DNA from: Pseudomonas sp. MIACH
GTDB lineage: Bacteria; Pseudomonadota; Gammaproteobacteria; Pseudomonadales; Pseudomonadaceae
Length of the DNA stretch: 64,000 nt
Assembly (NCBI RefSeq): GCF_001269925.1
Contig: NZ_LHVO01000052.1
Location: forward strand, 142,626 to 206,625
Direction: 5' to 3'
The notes beneath the pieces were generated by a model. The model was not told the origin of the DNA. It did no database searches and saw only the letters and a program-made list of their open reading frames with translations. How positions within the stretch are numbered: position 1 is the first letter of the stretch; each line of letters begins with the position of its first letter. A program made the position numbers and the translations under genes. Shown in pieces: positions 34,420 through 42,719 of this stretch.

Positions 34420-34464
34420 GCGGATGACCACTGTTGCCTCTACCCGGCAATAGCGGTCATCCGC
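34420..34464. ncRNA. Near-perfect 19-bp-arm hairpin
   Basis: Left arm 34420-34438 (starts GCGGATGACC, ends TTGCC), loop TCTACCC, right arm 34446-34464 (starts GGCAATAG, ends GGTCATCCGC). 18 of 19 positions pair, one by G-U. It could fold on either strand as an RNA, or extrude as a cruciform. Confidence 0.5.
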
Positions 34465-34752
34465 TTCGGCGATCGTATTCAGTCCCGGAGCCCACCGGGG
34501 AGACACAGGGCACCCTTTGTGCGCGGATGCGTGCCAGCATATTCCGACCCAGGCCACGACAAGGGTCGGTTGGCGAATCATTGCGCAGTTCAACCAAGTT
34601 TTGCGAGGAGCTTGTCGACTGCGTTGGACCGTCAAAGGTGGTTTTTCTCTTCCTCGCCTGGCACACCGCTAGGCCCACTCTTCTTTTTTTCATTTTCTTA
34701 ATTCCAGTGACTACCACCGTATTCCGGCCTTAAAAAATCGGGTTGTGGCGTC

Positions 34753-34781
34753 TTGACGCTCCCCTGTGACTGGCTTATACA
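34753..34781 (+). promoter_or_regulatory. Sigma70-type promoter for the DUF3577 leader
   Basis: TTGACG, 17-bp spacer, TATACA: five of six and four of six consensus matches at ideal spacing. Transcription would start near 34788, just before the conserved leader element. Confidence 0.7.
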
Positions 34782-34794
34782 AGGGGCGTGGTTT

Positions 34795-34930
34795 GCTGTC
34801 GTTGACAGCCCAGCCCAGGTAGCCAAAACCTTCAAGGCTACGCCACGTTCGTGGTGGTTTACCCAAGTGCGATCAGCGTTCGGAAGCTCGCGCGGTTGCC
34901 GCTTAAGCGGTGATGAATGCCGACTACTCC
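34795..34930 (+). ncRNA. Structured 5' leader element, copy A (pseudoknot predicted)
   Basis: Elements in order: hairpin GCTGTC-GTT-GACAGC (34795-34809); stem TAGCC/GGCTA (34820-34824 with 34836-34840), whose loop holds AACC (34827-34830) that can pair with GGTT (34856-34859) to form a pseudoknot; a nested hairpin CCAC-GTTC-GTGG (34843-34854); a second hairpin GCG-AGC/GCT-CGC (34869-34891); and palindrome CCGCTTAAGCGG (34899-34910). Copy B at 57423 is ~84% identical by eye over the core and keeps the pairings. From memory it recalls the STAXI or DUF3577 RNA motif classes; not verified. Confidence 0.6.
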
Positions 34931-35053
34931 ATGCCTGCGGATTACCACCGCAGACGCTCCTCTGCTGCACAGCTATTCCCCCAGAAGCATCGCTCGGATG
35001 GTCATCGGCTTGCCGGTGACGAGTCGTTCATTGCTTGACTTCATCTTACCCAA

Positions 35054-35081
35054 CCTGACGGGGGCTCACTTTCCCGTCAGG
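35054..35081 (+). promoter_or_regulatory. Hairpin before the DUF3577 ribosome site
   Basis: CCTGACGGG, loop of ten bases, CCCGTCAGG: a 9-bp perfect stem 41 bp before the DUF3577 ATG and ~28 bp before its AGGAG. It may be the final switch stem of the leader. Confidence 0.55.
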
Positions 35082-35122
35082 GGCTGTGCGTCGCCGTTTT
35101 CCCTTGAAACAGGAGAATCACC

Positions 35123-35704
35123 ATGGCCTACGCCAACCAATCCCAAGAAGCGACTTCTTACTTCAACCTGCACACCGTCGGTATCGGCTACCTCAACCGT
35201 GTTCGTGAAGTACAGGTCCGCCGCGGTCAGCCATTCATGGCCTGCGATATAGCAGCCTTGCATGGTGCCTCCGATGCGGTGGAGTACACCCGCTTTGATT
35301 GCAAAGTCGCTGGTGGCGAAGCTGACCGTTTGATTCGTCTCTATATGGACGCCGTCAAGGCCGAGAAAAAGGTCTTGCTGTCGTTCCGTATTGGTGACCT
35401 GTGGATCGACCCATTTCTCTATGAGAAAGGCGATAAACAAGGCCAACCTGGCGCCAGCTTGAAAGGTCGTTTGCTGTTCATCGACTGGATCAAGGTCAAT
35501 GGCAAGTTCGAATACAAAGCGCCCGCCAGGCAGGAAGCAACAGCACCTGCTGAGCCAGCGCAGATCAATGAACCCTCTCCAACGTCGGCTGATGCCGAAG
35601 CGGAGGATACCGACAACCCTACAGGGGCCAGGATTGAACCTGAATCTCCAACCACTCCCCGCACGGCCCGCCGTGTCGCCACACGTGCTGTTCAGTCCGC
35701 CTGA
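35123..35704 (+). CDS. DUF3577 (STY4534-type) ICE replication protein (193 aa)
   Basis: The N-terminal ~125 residues (SYFNLHTVGIGYLNRVREVQ, YTRFDCKVAGGEADRLIRLY, VLLSFRIGDLWIDPF) form the DUF3577 domain, probably an OB-like nucleic-acid-binding fold. A proline- and glutamate-rich tail follows, as in SSB-like proteins. Databases name the family 'STY4534 family ICE replication protein'; the activity is not established. It is led by the structured element at 34795 and closed by a terminator. AGGAG precedes the ATG. Confidence 0.85.
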   Translation: MAYANQSQEATSYFNLHTVGIGYLNRVREVQVRRGQPFMACDIAALHGASDAVEYTRFDCKVAGGEADRLIRLYMDAVKAEKKVLLSFRIGDLWIDPFLYEKGDKQGQPGASLKGRLLFIDWIKVNGKFEYKAPARQEATAPAEPAQINEPSPTSADAEAEDTDNPTGARIEPESPTTPRTARRVATRAVQSA

Positions 35705-35726
35705 ACAATCCATGATGTTTTACATC

Positions 35727-35750
35727 AAGGCGCTCAATCGAGCGCCTTTT
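35727..35750 (+). terminator. Rho-independent terminator after DUF3577
   Basis: GGCGCTC, loop AATC, GAGCGCC followed by T4: a 7-bp perfect GC stem 23 bp after the stop codon. Confidence 0.85.
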
Positions 35751-35775
35751 CTTCAACTAGCACAGGAGAACCAAT

Positions 35776-36033
35776 ATGGAATCCTTCTGGCTTTGCGACG
35801 ACTGCCTGTTCGGTGCGGCTTACGAGGACTACAGCACGTTATCGCTGTATTACTCGCCGGATGAGATCGAACAACGCATCGCCGCGATACACCGTAGGCT
35901 GGTTCGCTTATTGCCCATCAGTGCCGACTTCGATCCCGAAACCGGCTGGGGCATAAGAGCCTTTTCTCCATTGCCTTGCGACGGTTGTGGTTCACCTCTA
36001 CACGGTCAACGCCACCGATACACTCGGCTGTAA
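35776..36033 (+). CDS. Small zinc-ribbon-like hypothetical protein (85 aa)
   Basis: Two CxxC pairs, CDDC (residues 7-10) and CDGC (~68-71), frame a helical middle (SPDEIEQRIAAIHRRLVRLL), suggesting one zinc site. AGGAG lies eight bases before the ATG. It stands alone between a terminator and radC; the role is unknown. Confidence 0.65.
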   Translation: MESFWLCDDCLFGAAYEDYSTLSLYYSPDEIEQRIAAIHRRLVRLLPISADFDPETGWGIRAFSPLPCDGCGSPLHGQRHRYTRL

Positions 36034-36134
36034 ACTCTACATCACCTGCAAACGCCTGCAACTCCACACCCACTCTGGGGATACCACTCCCCTTGGGCGT
36101 GTACCCCCTGATTATTCCCTTCGGAGGTAGCGCC

Positions 36135-36629
36135 ATGAGCCCCCAACTCACACTGATTGAGACCTCGGATTTCGAGACTGATCGCATTGTCCAAGAAAAC
36201 CAGCTGATCGACGAAGCGCTGCATATTCTGGATCGTCGGCTTTTCGCCCGCGGGCCTATCCTGACGTCGCCTGACACCGTAGCGGCTTACCTAAAATTGC
36301 GTCTTGCGCACCAAGAACATGAAGTCTTTGGTGTGGTTTTTTTTGATGCCCAGCACCGGGTGCTGGCGTTCGAAATCCTCTTTCACGGCAGCATTGATGG
36401 CGCCAGCGTTTACCCCCGCCAAGTCGTTAAGCGTTCCCTCGCGCATAACGCTGCGGCCGCCATTTTTGTTCACAACCACCCCTCAGGGTGTACGGAACCC
36501 AGCCAGGCGGATCGCGTCTTGACCGCTCGGTTGAAAGAGGCCTTGGCCTTGATCGACGTGTGCGTACTGGATCACTTCATCGTGGGTGAAGGTCGCCCGC
36601 TCTCCCTTGCCGAATACGGCTGGCTTTAA
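36135..36629 (+). CDS. radC: RadC family JAB-domain protein (164 aa)
   Basis: An MPN/JAMM fold: EVFGVVFFDAQHRVLAFEIL, then the metal motif VHNHPSGCTEPSQAD (H-x-H-x10-D). It lacks the N-terminal helix-hairpin-helix of chromosomal RadC, as usual for ICE- and island-borne copies. The biochemical function is not established despite the name. Start 36135 follows GGAGG; upstream frame excluded. Confidence 0.9.
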   Translation: MSPQLTLIETSDFETDRIVQENQLIDEALHILDRRLFARGPILTSPDTVAAYLKLRLAHQEHEVFGVVFFDAQHRVLAFEILFHGSIDGASVYPRQVVKRSLAHNAAAAIFVHNHPSGCTEPSQADRVLTARLKEALALIDVCVLDHFIVGEGRPLSLAEYGWL

Positions 36630-36636
36630 CCCTCAC

Positions 36637-36654
36637 AGGCGCCTACGGGCGCCT
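36637..36654 (+). terminator. Terminator after radC
   Basis: AGGCGCC, loop TACG, GGCGCCT: a 7-bp stem closed by a stable-type tetraloop, then TTATT. It lies 8 bp after the radC stop. Confidence 0.7.
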
Positions 36655-36681
36655 TATTCATTTTCATTCTGGAGCACGGTC

Positions 36682-37428
36682 ATGAACCCCACACACCAAG
36701 CCCCCGCCCTGCTGATCGCCTCAAATCCATTTACTCGCGGCTACGACAAACTTTATATCGAACGGCTGTTAATGATCGCCTACGAGGACGGTTGTCCTCC
36801 CTGCTTTCGGCCTATGCACAACTCCCAGGCGCATCTGCCCGACGATACGTTGCAACTGGTCCCCTGCATCTTCAATGATGATTTCGCCTTGATCAGCGAA
36901 GGCCAATCCATTTTGAATGAATTGGATGGTTGCTGCCCGTCCAACGGACTGGTGCACCAGGTGGTCTATGCCGTAATAGGCGAAGTGTTCAACGAGCAGT
37001 GCCACGTCGCGGACTTTGACTCCTTGAAAGAAGCCAAGTCCGTGGTCCATCGCTTGAGTTTCGAGACTGGACACTACAGCCGAGCTTGGGAGATCAGTAC
37101 CGCACACCTCACTGAAGAAGCATTGCGCTACTTGGAACACCGGGCGGGCTATTTCGACTCTAGCCCAACCGGACTGCTGTTCGAACCCTTTGTCCTGACG
37201 GACTGCAATGGCGTCGGGTGTAAGCTGATCGGCACGCCCTGGACAGACGATAACCTGGTAAAAATCGAGGGCTGTTCTTACTCATCGCTGAGGCAAGAAC
37301 AACTCGATGCCGGTACGCCGGCAGCCTTGGTCAACGTACTGTATTTGGCGGCATTGGCGGATGTGCGATTGTTGATCTTCGATCCCGACGCTGCTGTCTT
37401 GGATGGACTAGCTATCTATGATGCATAG
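36682..37428 (+). CDS. ICE-conserved hypothetical protein (248 aa)
   Basis: No domain recognised. It is a soluble alpha/beta protein with several cysteines (GCPPCFRP, DGCCPS, GVGCKL), possibly metal-binding or disulphide-free cytoplasmic. GGAG lies ~8 bases before ATG 36682; the frame is open upstream through the radC end. It is flanked by terminators on both sides, so it forms its own transcription unit. Confidence 0.7.
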   Translation: MNPTHQAPALLIASNPFTRGYDKLYIERLLMIAYEDGCPPCFRPMHNSQAHLPDDTLQLVPCIFNDDFALISEGQSILNELDGCCPSNGLVHQVVYAVIGEVFNEQCHVADFDSLKEAKSVVHRLSFETGHYSRAWEISTAHLTEEALRYLEHRAGYFDSSPTGLLFEPFVLTDCNGVGCKLIGTPWTDDNLVKIEGCSYSSLRQEQLDAGTPAALVNVLYLAALADVRLLIFDPDAAVLDGLAIYDA

Positions 37429-37489
37429 CAAAGTATTTAGCGTTAACACGACCTGCCATAAATCGGATTTCTCACTGAATCGCTCCTTC

Positions 37490-37533
37490 ACCTCATGTCA
37501 GGTTCTGCACTGAATCTGACATGAGGTTTTTTT
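37490..37533 (+). terminator. Terminator/attenuator overlapping the next ribosome site
   Basis: ACCTCATGTCAG (37490-37501), 14-base loop, CTGACATGAGGT (37516-37527), then T7. The 12-bp stem is followed after one base by the PilL-like start codon, and the only GAGG ribosome site for that gene (37523-37526) lies in the 3' arm. Confidence 0.8.
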
Positions 37534-37534
37534 C

Positions 37535-38077
37535 ATGGAGCGTTTTTTTACGCCTGTCTGCCTGCTGGTTTTTTTGAGTGCCTGCAGCGCGCAAATCCCC
37601 ACCACATTGCCAACTAATCCAAAGATCGACATTGGCTCCAATTTGACCCAATTATCAAGGAGCCCGGCCGTAGCAAGCCATCCGGCGGAGATTCGTTATG
37701 GTCGCTATACGCTGGTGAGCACAGAGCCCACTACGGAGCAACGTGATCTTCTCGCTCAAATCATTGATGTGAACATACAGTCCAACCTTAATCCCTCGGT
37801 ACAGGAGGCGATGCACTACGTGCTGCAGCGCTCGGGTTATTCGCTCTGCCCTGCCACCGAGCCAGTAAAGACACTTTTCACTCGGCCTCTGCCTGCTGCC
37901 CATTTTCAGCTCGGTCCGATTCCGTTACGCAGCGCACTACAGGTACTGGCTGGCTCCGCCTGGCAACTCACGACCGATGAGGTCAGCCGTTCGGTCTGCT
38001 TCGAACAGCAGAAAGCTGATGTCGGCATCGTGCGGGCTACACCAGAATCGTCCCACCAGGCGGAGGCACGTCCATGA
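37535..38077 (+). CDS. PilL N-terminal-like conjugation lipoprotein, TIGR03748 (180 aa)
   Basis: A lipoprotein signal: hydrophobic VCLLVFLSAC with lipobox cysteine at residue 17. The mature part contains RYGRYTLVSTEPTTEQRDLL and LPAAHFQLGPIPLRSALQVL, characteristic of the PilL/PFL-type first gene of this secretion cluster and resembling a secretin-associated (STN-like) domain. It is probably outer-membrane anchored. First gene of the conjugation operon; its ribosome site lies in the upstream hairpin. It overlaps the next gene (ATGA). Confidence 0.82.
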   Translation: MERFFTPVCLLVFLSACSAQIPTTLPTNPKIDIGSNLTQLSRSPAVASHPAEIRYGRYTLVSTEPTTEQRDLLAQIIDVNIQSNLNPSVQEAMHYVLQRSGYSLCPATEPVKTLFTRPLPAAHFQLGPIPLRSALQVLAGSAWQLTTDEVSRSVCFEQQKADVGIVRATPESSHQAEARP

Positions 38078-38745
38078 AAGCTTCGACGTTTCAAACCATA
38101 ATTGTTGGCTTACTTTGCATGGCAGTCGCCGGGCTGAGCGGCGGTTTGTTTAACCAGTATCAGCGCATGGCCGAGCTACAGAGTACGAACACCCAGCGCT
38201 TACAAACTTTGGACAACTTGCAACGTGATTTAAGCGCGCTCAAGGACGCACAGGAGAAACTGCAGTACGCGCTGAAAGACTTGAAGCAGATGGTCGATAC
38301 CGGTGAACAACAGGCCAATACCCTCGATCCGATGCTGGATCAGTGGGCGCAAGAGATACAGGAGATGCGCGACGGTCTGGCAGACCGCGCCACCGTGAAA
38401 GACCTGACAGCTCTAAGCGGACGCTTTGAGCACGTCGAACAGCAGCTACTGGAGCTCAAGACTCAGCCAACCCTCCCACCGCCAACCTCTTCCGCGAACA
38501 AGCCGAAAAAGACGGCTCGCCCAAAATCCGTCCCGCTATCGCCACCGTTCTCAGTGTTGGGTGTCGAGTCCCGCGGGGGTGAGCGCTTTTTGGCAGTCGC
38601 ACCTCATGACAGTAGCTCTCTCATAGATGTTCGGCTGCTGCATGCCGGCGAGCAGTTCGGAGCCTGGCACCTGAAAGTGCTTGAGCCGCACTCAGCCATA
38701 TTCTCGGTGGCCGCTCAGCCAGATCAGACCGTGCAACTCCCTTGA
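38074..38745 (+). CDS. Membrane-anchored periplasmic conjugation protein (223 aa)
   Basis: One N-terminal membrane helix (TIIVGLLCMAVAGLSGGLF, 8-26), a long coiled coil (~30-125) and a C-terminal beta-rich domain from ~155 (FSVLGVESRGGERFLAVAPH) that resembles PilP/pilus-alignment-type domains. It is conserved in this position in related ICEs; no specific function known. Coupled to PilL-like by ATGA. Confidence 0.7.
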   Translation: MKASTFQTIIVGLLCMAVAGLSGGLFNQYQRMAELQSTNTQRLQTLDNLQRDLSALKDAQEKLQYALKDLKQMVDTGEQQANTLDPMLDQWAQEIQEMRDGLADRATVKDLTALSGRFEHVEQQLLELKTQPTLPPPTSSANKPKKTARPKSVPLSPPFSVLGVESRGGERFLAVAPHDSSSLIDVRLLHAGEQFGAWHLKVLEPHSAIFSVAAQPDQTVQLP

Positions 38746-38754
38746 GAAGCGATC

Positions 38755-39474
38755 ATGAACAGAGTGCCACTACTCCCCTTCGTTTGTCTCGCGTCACTAC
38801 TGGCCATAGGCACTGCGATGGGCACCCCTGCCACGACACGGTCACAGATCCAGGACACACAATCCACTCCGCTGGGACGCTCGCACTCTGAACAGGCCGC
38901 AAGCTGGGGGCTCACGGAGCAGGAGTGGACACACTTCGAACAGATCCAAGCCGGCCCACGCGGTTTCTGGAGCCCGAACCTCGATCCGTTGACCGCCCTC
39001 GGGGTTGAGGCCCAGACCGACCAAGAACGCCAGCGCTATGCCGAATTACAGGTAGCACTGGAAGCCAAACGCGCCGAGCGTGAATTGGCCTACCAAAACG
39101 CTTACACCGCGGCCTGGATCAAGCTGTTTCCTGGGCAGCTACCGATCCAGGGCATGGCATCTTCTTCCCCTACCAGCTCATCAGTCGCCCCGCGCACAGC
39201 CCTGTTTGTAGAGGACCACTGCACTGCATGCACCACTGAAGCACAACGTTTGCAGAACAGTGACACGGCGTTCGATATCTACCTGGTGGGCAGCCAAGGC
39301 GAGGATGAACGCGTCCGCAGTTGGGCTCGGCAAGCGGACATTGATCCGGCCAAGGTTCAACGCCGGCAGATTACCCTGAACCATGACCGTGGTCGATGGT
39401 TCAGCCTGGGGGCTCCGGGGCCATTGCCCGCCACATTTCAACAGGTGAATGGACAATGGCAACGTCTCGATTGA
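38755..39474 (+). CDS. ICE protein TIGR03759 family (239 aa)
   Basis: An N-terminal signal-like helix (LPFVCLASLLAIGTAMG), then the conserved WGLTEQEWTHFEQIQAGPRG and a thioredoxin-like C-terminal part (FDIYLVGSQGEDERVRSWAR). A periplasmic location is predicted. A CTAC pair (EDHCTACTTE, ~158-167) could serve in disulphide chemistry. It overlaps the transglycosylase gene by 19 bp. Confidence 0.85.
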   Translation: MNRVPLLPFVCLASLLAIGTAMGTPATTRSQIQDTQSTPLGRSHSEQAASWGLTEQEWTHFEQIQAGPRGFWSPNLDPLTALGVEAQTDQERQRYAELQVALEAKRAERELAYQNAYTAAWIKLFPGQLPIQGMASSSPTSSSVAPRTALFVEDHCTACTTEAQRLQNSDTAFDIYLVGSQGEDERVRSWARQADIDPAKVQRRQITLNHDRGRWFSLGAPGPLPATFQQVNGQWQRLD

Positions 39475-40004
39475 TTGCTATTGCGCTCCTGCTGACGGTG
39501 CACACGGTTCGGGCTAACGAACTTCCGCCTCCGGCTTATCAACTGGCGGCGCATGACGCCAACATCCCTTCTACGGTGTTGTTCGCGATTGCCTTACAGG
39601 AGAGCGGTATTCGCGTCCGTGGTCGACTGCTGCCGTGGCCTTGGACCCTGAATATCGCCGGAACACCCTACCGTTTCGCCACTCGCCAGGCCGCATGTCA
39701 CGCCTTGCTCCAGGCGCTCACACAATATGACGCTAAACGGGTCGACGCCGGACTTGGGCAAACCAACCTGGGTTATCACCGACAACGTTTTTCCAGTCCC
39801 TGCGAAGCTCTCGAACCCTACCGCAATCTAGCTGTGACTGCCGCCCTGCTGCAAGAGCATCACGCCGTCACCGGTGACTGGGTTTCAGCCGCAGGGCGTT
39901 ATCACCGCCCTGCGGGAGGTTTACCCGCCGCGCGCTACCGCGATGGATTCTCTCGGCACCTCGCACGGCTACAGGCTTCCGCTGAACAAGGCACACCACC
40001 ATGA
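39456..40004 (+). CDS. Lytic transglycosylase-like conjugation protein (182 aa)
   Basis: Signal peptide LIAIALLLTVHTVRA, then an SLT-like domain: catalytic glutamate in FAIALQESGIRVRG (~52), GLGQTNLGYH and AAGRYHRPAGG. It would open peptidoglycan for assembly of the conjugation channel. Start 39456 (MATSRL) is inside the previous gene; the longer frame has no ribosome site. It overlaps the next gene as ATGA. Confidence 0.85.
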   Translation: MATSRLIAIALLLTVHTVRANELPPPAYQLAAHDANIPSTVLFAIALQESGIRVRGRLLPWPWTLNIAGTPYRFATRQAACHALLQALTQYDAKRVDAGLGQTNLGYHRQRFSSPCEALEPYRNLAVTAALLQEHHAVTGDWVSAAGRYHRPAGGLPAARYRDGFSRHLARLQASAEQGTPP

Positions 40005-40516
40005 AACGAATTCCTATTGCCTATTACTTCTTCCTGCTCTTGGCTGCTTTCGCCCAGTCGAAACAATCCGTTGCAGAAGACCAGTTTGGCGGCCTCACCC
40101 ATCCCCATCTTCAAGTTACCAGGCCGCCCATAAACAACAATATCCAACCTGGTCGCGCCATGCATGCGGACTTGTCCACGTTTGCCGATGAAACCTGGAT
40201 ATTACCCGTTCACAGCTCCCACTTGAGCCCCGGCCAAATCAAGTCTCGCGCCTTAAACATGCCGGGATTACGGCCATTTTTCCTGGTGGGTGAGGATACC
40301 CACTCACTGGCTTGGTTGCGTCAACGCGCGACTGAATTGCAGGAAATGGGCGCGGCTGGTCTAGCGGTTGAAGTAACCGATGCCGAAGCTTTGATCCGGA
40401 TTCGAGCAGCCGCCCCAGGCATCACCATCCTGCCGGTCAACGGTAACGACATCGCCACCCGCTTGAAGATCGAGCACTACCCCGTCTTGATCACCGCCAC
40501 CTCATTGGAACAATGA
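40001..40516 (+). CDS. ICE protein TIGR03765 (PFL_4695 type) (171 aa)
   Basis: Signal peptide (IAYYFFLLLAAFAQS), then LPVHSSHLSPGQIKSRALN and the C-terminal ATRLKIEHYPVLITATSLEQ typical of this periplasmic conjugation family, which has a TrbC/thioredoxin-like shape. It lies directly before traD. Exact function unknown. Confidence 0.85.
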   Translation: MKRIPIAYYFFLLLAAFAQSKQSVAEDQFGGLTHPHLQVTRPPINNNIQPGRAMHADLSTFADETWILPVHSSHLSPGQIKSRALNMPGLRPFFLVGEDTHSLAWLRQRATELQEMGAAGLAVEVTDAEALIRIRAAAPGITILPVNGNDIATRLKIEHYPVLITATSLEQ

Positions 40517-40525
40517 GTCCAGGTC

Positions 40526-42631
40526 ATGGCCGAACATGCGATGGAGTCCAAGCTCCGGCCGGCGGTGGAGTTGTACACAGTAGCGATCTGCATCGCCGCC
40601 GCGGTGTTGTGCGTGTACTCGCCCTGGGCTGTGGCCCTGTCACCCGAAATCGGGCTGGTTGCGGCGCTGGCCTATACCCTATTCGGCCTGATACGCCTGC
40701 GACAAGCCTGGGAGGTGTTGCGCTATCGGCGCAATATCCGTCGGCTATCCCGCTACGAGCTGACCAGTCGGCAGATTCCGGTCAGTTGTAAGCGTCTGTT
40801 CATGGGGCGCGGATTTCGCTGGACCCGCATACATACCCAGCGCCTGGTCGAGGCTCAGGACCCAGCGGTCGCCCATTATGTCGACCAACCGACACGCTAT
40901 CGCATGGCCCGTGGTCTCGAACGGTCCCTTGAGCATGCACCGTTTCCGCTCTCGATATTGGCCCGTGTCACTGCCTGGGACAGTGCCTTCAATCCGTTGC
41001 GCCCTTTACCACCGGTAGGAGGCTCGCCACTGCTGCATGGGGTCGAGCCCGATGAAACGGAAGTCAGTCTGCCACTGGGCGAACGGGTCGGTCACACCCT
41101 GGTGCTAGGCACGACCCGCGTCGGCAAGACGCGACTCGCCGAGGTGTACATCACGCAGGACATTCATCGCGTTGAACATGAGGTAGTGATTGTCTTCGAT
41201 CCGAAGGGCGATGCCGACTTGCTCAAGCGCATGTACGTCGAAGCCAAACGCGCCGGTCGGGAGAAAGAGTTTTATGTCTTCCATCTGGGCTGGCCAGAAA
41301 TCTCCGCCCGCTACAACGCGGTGGGACGTTTCGGACGTATTTCTGAGGTGGCATCTCGCATTGCTGGGCAGCTCAGTGGAGAAGGTAACTCCGCGGCCTT
41401 CCGTGAATTCGCCTGGCGTTTCGTCAACATCATCGCACGGGCGCTGATCGAGTTGGGCCGACGCCCGGACTATCTGCAGATTCAGCGGCATGTGGTCAAC
41501 ATCGATGCGCTGTTCATCGAATACGCCCAGCAGTTTTTCGCCAAGACCGACCCGAAAGCCTGGGAGGTGATCGTCCAGCTCGAAGGCAAGCTCACCGAGA
41601 AGAACATTCCCCGGCATATGATAGGACGCGAAAAGCGGGTGGTGGCCATCGAGCAACACCTGGCGGTGAAGCGTGTATTTGATCCGGTGATGGACGGACT
41701 GCGTTCAGCGGTACGCTACGACCGCACTTACTTCGACAAAATCGTGGCCTCGCTGCTGCCGCTACTGGAGAAACTCACCACCGGCAAGACCGCCCAGTTA
41801 CTGGCTCCCAACTACACCGACCTGGATGACCCGCGGCCGATCTTCGACTGGATGCAGATCATCCGAAAACGCGGCATCGTCTACGTTGGCCTGGATGCGC
41901 TGACTGATGCCGAAGTGGCCGCCGCCGTGGGCAATTCGATGTTCGCCGACTTGGTCTCGGTCGCGGGACATATCTACAAACATGGCATTGACCATGGGCT
42001 GCCTCAATCTGGCAACGCTGGTGACAAACTGCCAATCAACCTGCATGCCGATGAGTTCAACGAGTTGATGGGCGATGAGTTCATTCCGCTGATCAACAAG
42101 GGGGGCGGTGCTGGTATCCAGGTAACCGCCTACACCCAAACCCTCAGCGATATCGAAGCACGTATAGGCAACCGCGCCAAGGCCGGCCAGGTGGTCGGCA
42201 ATTTCAACACCCTACAGATGCTGCGGGTGCGCGAAACAGCGACCGCGGAACTGCTCACCCAGCAGTTGCCCAAGGTTAATGTGCTGACCAAGACCTTGGT
42301 CTCGGGCGCGACTGACACCTCCGATCCGGAGGCCAACACGGACTTCACCTCGTCCTCACAGGACCGTGTCAGCAGCACCAGTATGCCGTTGATCGAGCCA
42401 GCGCACATCGTCAGCTTGCCCAAGGGGCAAATGTTCTCCTTCCAGGCCGGTGGGCAGCTCTGGAAAGTCCGCATGCCGTTGCCAAAACCCTCCAACGACG
42501 ATGCTATGCCCAAGGACCTTCAGGAGCTCACTCAAATGATGCGGGCGGCTTACAACGAGCAGGCGGGTCAATGGTGGAGTGCAAGCGGTGGCGGCCCAAC
42601 TACAAACTTCGATTTGGATCAGGTGGGTTAG
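40526..42631 (+). CDS. traD: Type IV coupling protein TraD, TIGR03743 (701 aa)
   Basis: Two N-terminal membrane helices (~14-60), then a RecA-like ATPase with Walker A LGTTRVGKTR (~193-202), Walker B-like VIVFDPKGDADL (~221-232) and a second signature in LHADEFNELMGDEFIP (~509). The C-terminal tail is flexible. It links the relaxase-DNA complex to the secretion channel. AGGTC lies upstream; start ATG 40526 is kept. Confidence 0.93.
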   Translation: MAEHAMESKLRPAVELYTVAICIAAAVLCVYSPWAVALSPEIGLVAALAYTLFGLIRLRQAWEVLRYRRNIRRLSRYELTSRQIPVSCKRLFMGRGFRWTRIHTQRLVEAQDPAVAHYVDQPTRYRMARGLERSLEHAPFPLSILARVTAWDSAFNPLRPLPPVGGSPLLHGVEPDETEVSLPLGERVGHTLVLGTTRVGKTRLAEVYITQDIHRVEHEVVIVFDPKGDADLLKRMYVEAKRAGREKEFYVFHLGWPEISARYNAVGRFGRISEVASRIAGQLSGEGNSAAFREFAWRFVNIIARALIELGRRPDYLQIQRHVVNIDALFIEYAQQFFAKTDPKAWEVIVQLEGKLTEKNIPRHMIGREKRVVAIEQHLAVKRVFDPVMDGLRSAVRYDRTYFDKIVASLLPLLEKLTTGKTAQLLAPNYTDLDDPRPIFDWMQIIRKRGIVYVGLDALTDAEVAAAVGNSMFADLVSVAGHIYKHGIDHGLPQSGNAGDKLPINLHADEFNELMGDEFIPLINKGGGAGIQVTAYTQTLSDIEARIGNRAKAGQVVGNFNTLQMLRVRETATAELLTQQLPKVNVLTKTLVSGATDTSDPEANTDFTSSSQDRVSSTSMPLIEPAHIVSLPKGQMFSFQAGGQLWKVRMPLPKPSNDDAMPKDLQELTQMMRAAYNEQAGQWWSASGGGPTTNFDLDQVG

Positions 42632-42719
42632 CCCGGCCCCACCACAGGAGTCGATTCAGTAGCAAGCTATTCAGAAGATTTTGTGACGACACCAAATGCA
42701 AAGCACAATGGAGTGAACG

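Larger units (their letters stand above)
34211..35122. other. 912-bp gene-free region with structured RNA signals
   Basis: No convincing gene. It holds a possible terminator (34379), a very long hairpin (34420-34464), a sigma70-like promoter (34753-34781), a pseudoknotted leader element (34795-34930) and a hairpin just before the DUF3577 ribosome site (35054-35081). Overlapping open frames here are arginine- and proline-rich and follow the hairpin arms. Confidence 0.65.

Noticed and set aside
34399..34733. Overlapping open frames rich in P, R and G (both strands) near the long hairpin
   Set aside because: They follow the hairpin arms, overlap one another in several frames and lack ribosome sites; the segment is more likely structured non-coding DNA.
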